NCBI GenBank assembly: GCA_963575745.1
Contig: CAUYUJ010005047.1
Location: 186,001-250,000 of the forward strand
Origin: Prorocentrum cordatum
Taxonomy: Eukaryota > Sar > Dinophyceae > Prorocentrales > Prorocentraceae
Direction: 5' to 3'
Length of the DNA stretch: 64,000 nucleotides
Below are positions 60,468-64,000 of this stretch, piece by piece; position 1 is the stretch's first letter; each line of letters begins with the position of its first letter. The notes under the pieces were generated by a model, which was not told where the DNA came from, did not search any database, and worked only from the letters and a program-made list of their open reading frames with translations. The position numbers and the translations under genes are program-made.

Positions 60468-60655
60468 AGACGCTCGACCGCCCACAAAAGCGGCACCAGC
60501 CACAACACCACTACAGAAACAATGCTAAACACACGTAGCGCGTTTTTGCGATGTTCCGGGGCTTCTTTGAGTGAGTGGTTTCTGGAGTTCGCCAGGCGAG
60601 TATGGTTTGTCATGCTATCCTCCATAGTCTGATATGGGGCGATTGTTATTTGTGT

Positions 60656-60860
60656 GACGCCTCCGCCTCACTCTCACCCTCACTCCCGACCCTTCCTCTC
60701 CATAATCTGACATACTCATACACACAGTCGTGCCCATATTGACCTATAGCCAGAGTCACCCACACTTAGGCTCACTCACGCTTTGACACACTCACACACA
60801 CCTATTCGCGCACGCCACTCACATGCATACGCACTCATTCTCAACTTGGTCATACGCAGA
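60656..60860 (+). repeat. CACTCACACAC-rich degenerate tract
   Basis: CTCACTCTCACCCTCACTCC grading to ACTCACGCTTTGACACACTC. Low complexity, no gene. Confidence 0.6.
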
Positions 60861-61012
60861 CTCGTTGATACTCGGATTCCCTGGCACTCAACCGACGAAC
60901 TGGGCGAAGAATTTGCGCACCCCAAGCAGGGGCACCCACGGAGCACTGCACGTGTCCGTTCGCACCCAAAGTTTTGGATGTCGCACGCGGCTTGCTTGTT
61001 CCCGCGCCTCAG

Positions 61013-61187
61013 TCAGGAGGGGAAAAAACACAGACACAATGAATCGTCGACCCCCAGTCAAATATGGGAAAATATGGGAAGTGGGGGAGAAGACAGAAAC
61101 CCCGAAAATATTGGAAAATATGGGGTATCGTTTTATTTGTGTGTATTTATGGGTGTGTGTGTGTGTGTGTGTCCTGGGGCCCCTTCA
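61013..61187 (+). mobile_element. Family A TIR element, copy A10
   Basis: Perfect duplication CTCAG at 61008-61012 and 61188-61192. A (GT)n expansion sits in the 3' part. Confidence 0.93.
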
Positions 61188-61320
61188 CTCAGGCCCCTCT
61201 TCTTTTGGCAGCTCCTGTGCCACCGCGATGTTACAGGTGCAATATTTGAGCACACCGCGGAGGGCCGCCAGGGAGCGCGAGGCTGGCCCGCTCGCGCCCA
61301 TACAATGGGGATGTGTCAGG

Positions 61321-61447
61321 CTTGGCATCGCTCGGACGTGTGCATTTGTTTCTCGGCGAGAACAATCGAGGACCATCCTGGACCATCGAGAAAAAACACG
61401 CACGACATCGAACAATGCACGGGAAATGGACGTCCGGGCCACGGCAA
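61321..61447 (+). mobile_element. Family B TIR element, copy B4
   Basis: CTTGGCATCGCTCGGACGTG to GTCCGGGCCACGGCAA. Perfect duplication TCAGG at 61316-61320 and 61448-61452. Confidence 0.92.
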
Positions 61448-62119
61448 TCAGGCGGTTTGTCGGTTTCGGCGCCTGGGACCCCTTCCTTGTGATAGCCTCT
61501 AGAGCCTCTTTGCACTTGCCCATTCGCGCCAAGATTGTGGGGATGCCTCGGGCGGTTCGCTTGTTTGGGCACCCCCGACTCCTCTCCGTTCCGAATCCCA
61601 TGACCACTGCGATGCAGTAGGCGCATCCCTTGTGCACCCCGAGGGGGAGCCGCCAGGGAGCGTTCCACTTGCCCGTCGGCACCCAGATCGCGGGACCTCT
61701 CATGGAGAACTCTGGTGTAGGCACTCCCGTTCCCCTACCTCTCCGAATGTAGCGGGCACATCATTCGGGCACTCGGCACTCCAGAGGGGGCGGGAGACGC
61801 CAGGGAGCGCTCGGTCGCCACAGGCTAAGACGGCCAAGATTCTCTCGCCCGGGCAGTGAGAGACGGAAGTGTCAGGAGCGGAGTGAGGACATGAGCGTCG
61901 AATAACTCATACCCATGCGCAGATGACCTATACATATGAGCTGTGCACGTGTGGATCGCCCCGCGCCCGCTGCTAGGGGTGCAGCACTGGCTGGCCGCCC
62001 TGGCCGCCCCACGGCGACGCACACCGCCATGTGAGGGCCCTCCCCTACCTCCCTCCTCCCTCGTGGCCGCTCTCGCCTGCCGTCCCGTCCCTTCGCCAGT
62101 TAACTGCCTTTTCCGTTGC

Positions 62120-63322
62120 CCAGACCGCCTGAGCGCGCGTGTGGGTTGCTTCTGCCGCGCTGCGACGTGAAAAGTGTCTTGAGTCATCAAATCAGTCCAG
62201 GTTCGGCATTCGTTATCTGATTTTAGCCAGTTCCCAAACAACGATACCCGTGTATTCTTTGCCATCACATCATTTCCACATGCCGGCGGCCGCCTACAGG
62301 AGCAACGTAGATGTGTCCGTGCACCCGGAACGATGCCCATGCCCAATCGTTGTACTTCCAGGTGCGCAGCATCCCGAAAAAGGGTTGCGACCCCTGGGTG
62401 TTGGATTTGGAGTGTGGTCTCCTGTGCCAATTGCGGTAAGCGTAGTAGCTAACCTGCGGACTTGCATACAGCATGCAATAAGCGAGCCATGCCTTGTCCT
62501 GGTCACGTTTGCAGCACAAATGGCCGTCCATGGGATGGGATGGGGGTCGCTCTGGATTAACCTTCTAATATCTGGGGACTGACCGTAAGCGGGGGGCATG
62601 TAGATCGTATACCACCCAGGCAGCGCATATCCCATCATATAATTTGGGCATTAAGTATTTTGCCAGACCGAAATTGAAACATCGTGCGTGATTCGTGTTT
62701 GGTTGGTCATAAAAGTAACGGGGCGCGTTTCACGCAGATGCGCGTCGCATGTCCGAAAATTCCAGCCGCGGTCGAATGGGACCGGGCTGGAATGTGTGTC
62801 TGTGCGCGCATTGGGGTCAGCTACACAGAACTCATCAGCGGTCATGATGACCGCTGATGTGTTTGCGTTGTGCGGTAACACGCACACGCCATTCATGATG
62901 ACGGATGTTTGAGCTTGAATTTCCGTGGGTTTGTTGCCACATTTGGATTGTGATCCTTGTGCGTAGGTGCCAGCGACCATGCGCCTCACAGTCAAGGCCC
63001 CGCATGTGTTCTTGCTGGCTAGCCGTGAAAAAGGAGAGACCAGTGCTTGGGTAGAGGTCGTCAGGCGAGGACGTGCCTCGCGCAGAGTTTGCATTCCGCC
63101 CCCTACGATCGCGGTCCAGACCCAGGAGAGGATGTGGCGGTTGGGAGGACAGGTCGGACAGGCAGGCTGGGGGGGCACAGGGACATTGACGTTTTCACAT
63201 CCTGCGGTACGTTGATGCGGCGTTGGCGCGCTGGCAACGCCAGCGAAGGCGTTTAAAGTTGAAGTCTGCCACGCGGAAGCACCGAGGGACACGGTAACGC
63301 CACTGGACTTGGCGGAATTCAA
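62120..63322 (-). pseudogene. Minus-strand protein-like block across three frames
   Basis: Reading minus, the first part (63322-62651) is open for 223 codons with VPVPPQPACPTCPPNRHILS, WVWTAIVGGGMQTLREARPR and PVPFDRGWNFRTCDAHLRET. The second (62564-62265), after an acceptor-like ATATTAG, reads GHLCCKRDQDKAWLAYCMLY, ASPQVSYYAYRNWHRRPHSK and KYNDWAWASFRVHGHIYVAP. The third (about 62280-62120) reads GNDVMAKNTRVSLFGNWLKS and DNECRTWTDLMTQDTFHVAA. Composition is rich in Trp/Tyr/Cys and not repeat-driven. The three parts may be exons or one gene with frameshifts. No family is recognised, and I do not name a function. The upstream end may lie beyond a TTCAAACTTGAA / TTCAAGTTTGAA inverted pair at 63320-63365. 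Confidence 0.4.
62835..62861. repeat. 27-base near-perfect palindrome
   Basis: CATCAGCGGTCAT pairs with ATGACCGCTGATG around a single central base. It lies inside the minus-strand protein-like block. Confidence 0.9.
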
Positions 63323-63548
63323 ACTTGAATGATCGGGGGCCGCGGTCGATTCAAGTTTGAACGATCGGAGCCATGCTGGCCAATCAGATCAATGGGTTGT
63401 TTGATTGGCCCCGTGTTGGGTTCTGCCCTGAGTCTCTGGATGTTGCGTCACGCCTCGCAGGCGATCTGATGAGTTGGCAGCAGAAGTTAGCGGTCGGCCA
63501 AGTGTTGGATTGATGACGGCACATCTTCGCTGGTAGGGAATCGGCATA

Positions 63549-63739
63549 TTGATTTACCAGATCGGCGCTACATTCAGGTATATCGGATATGTAATGAGTT
63601 CCGAAACCAGAATCCCCACATATCCAGAGTTTGTTTACCCTCTCGTTCCCCTCATCACGTCGTCCGACCCTCCCCCTCATCCCTCTGCACCTCACGTTTG
63701 CGCGATGCCGTTTTGTTTTGGACGTCGCTCCACGGACCG
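63549..63739 (+). CDS. Candidate exon ending at a GTAAGT donor
   Basis: The + frame reads IGATFRYIGYVMSSETRIPT, YPEFVYPLVPLITSSD and PHVCAMPFCFGRRSTD. It ends at GACCG|GTAAGT, a consensus splice donor, where the genomic frame hits a stop two bases later. The start is unclear. The next exon would be beyond or near the window edge. No family is recognised. Confidence 0.35.
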
Positions 63740-64000
63740 GTAAGTTTGCGGCACCATGATTGTTCGCAATGCTACATCTGGACTTGAAAAGGGGACTTGC
63801 TCCTTTACCTTTCCTCCTCTCCCGAAGGGGAGGAGCGTTGTGCACGGCGTTCGATGTGTGGTTCTTCCCACTCTCCGTTGCGGCGTCGCCCCTGGCGTGA
63901 TGCCGCTCCTGGCGGAGATTCCTTCGCTGGCACGACGGGATGCTTCCCTGGCAGCTTGTGTTCTGTGTCCCGGCAGCTTGGTCCACGGCCTCGTGGAAGG

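Overview
The window looks like intergenic and intronic DNA from a large, GC-rich, repeat-loaded eukaryotic nuclear genome. A dinoflagellate, perhaps Prorocentrum-like, is my best guess. The reasons are very high G+C, no long conserved reading frame, hundreds of bases of (GGA)n/(TCC)n purine-pyrimidine arrays, dense minisatellites, many short terminal-inverted-repeat (TIR) elements, and small protein-like open segments mostly on the + strand. The assignment is inference: no rRNA, tRNA, plastid or spliced-leader sequence was found to prove it. Nothing bacterial or phage-like, no CRISPR array and no recognisable autonomous transposase or reverse transcriptase was seen.

The only protein I recognise is ubiquitin, present as two complementary halves in order on the + strand. 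Residues 1-35 are at 52576-52704, just after a strong splice-acceptor-like sequence, and residues ~36-76 are at 58906-59034. The halves lie about 6.2 kb apart with repeats between them. It is either a split gene with a long intron or a broken copy. About a dozen further protein-like open segments are listed with low to moderate confidence: 12.6, 16.9, 21.8, 22.8-23.3 (minus), 34.4-36.2, 42.0, 43.3, 45.7-46.1, 47.0, 57.0-57.6, 58.3-59.3, 62.1-63.3 (minus) and 63.5 kb. No function is claimed for them.

Most of the interpretable content is a community of small non-autonomous TIR elements. Four families, A (~165 bp, 10 copies), B (~130 bp, 5), C (~195 bp, 4) and D (~170 bp, 3), carry readable 5-bp target-site duplications. 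All 22 copies point the same way. One A copy (A6) interrupts repeat O1, for which an uninterrupted paralogue exists at 58.3 kb. One B copy (B5) is split by a later 1.33-kb insertion carrying a 77-bp tandem array, and its two outer ends still share the same 5-bp duplication. Other families (E to P) are palindromic, dimeric or TIR-bearing.

Layout. 0-9 kb: A1, E1/E2, an 11-bp minisatellite, GGA arrays and a 230-bp-type direct repeat. 9-21 kb: C1/C2, B1, A2/A3, E3, G1, F1, a perfect 28-bp-stem hairpin, and the first copy of a ~500-bp duplication. 21-31 kb: the largest GGA array, B2, I2, K1/L1/J2, the second duplication copy, a 73-bp satellite, and TG and poly-T runs. 31-45 kb: F2, G2, A4, the 77-bp higher-order array inside B5, TCC arrays with candidate exons, M, J4, N and O repeats, and an ATC array. 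45-64 kb: candidate genes, the CTTGG-rich family, nested A, C, D and H elements, the ubiquitin halves, G3/G4, K2, A10, B4 and a minus-strand protein-like block at the right edge.
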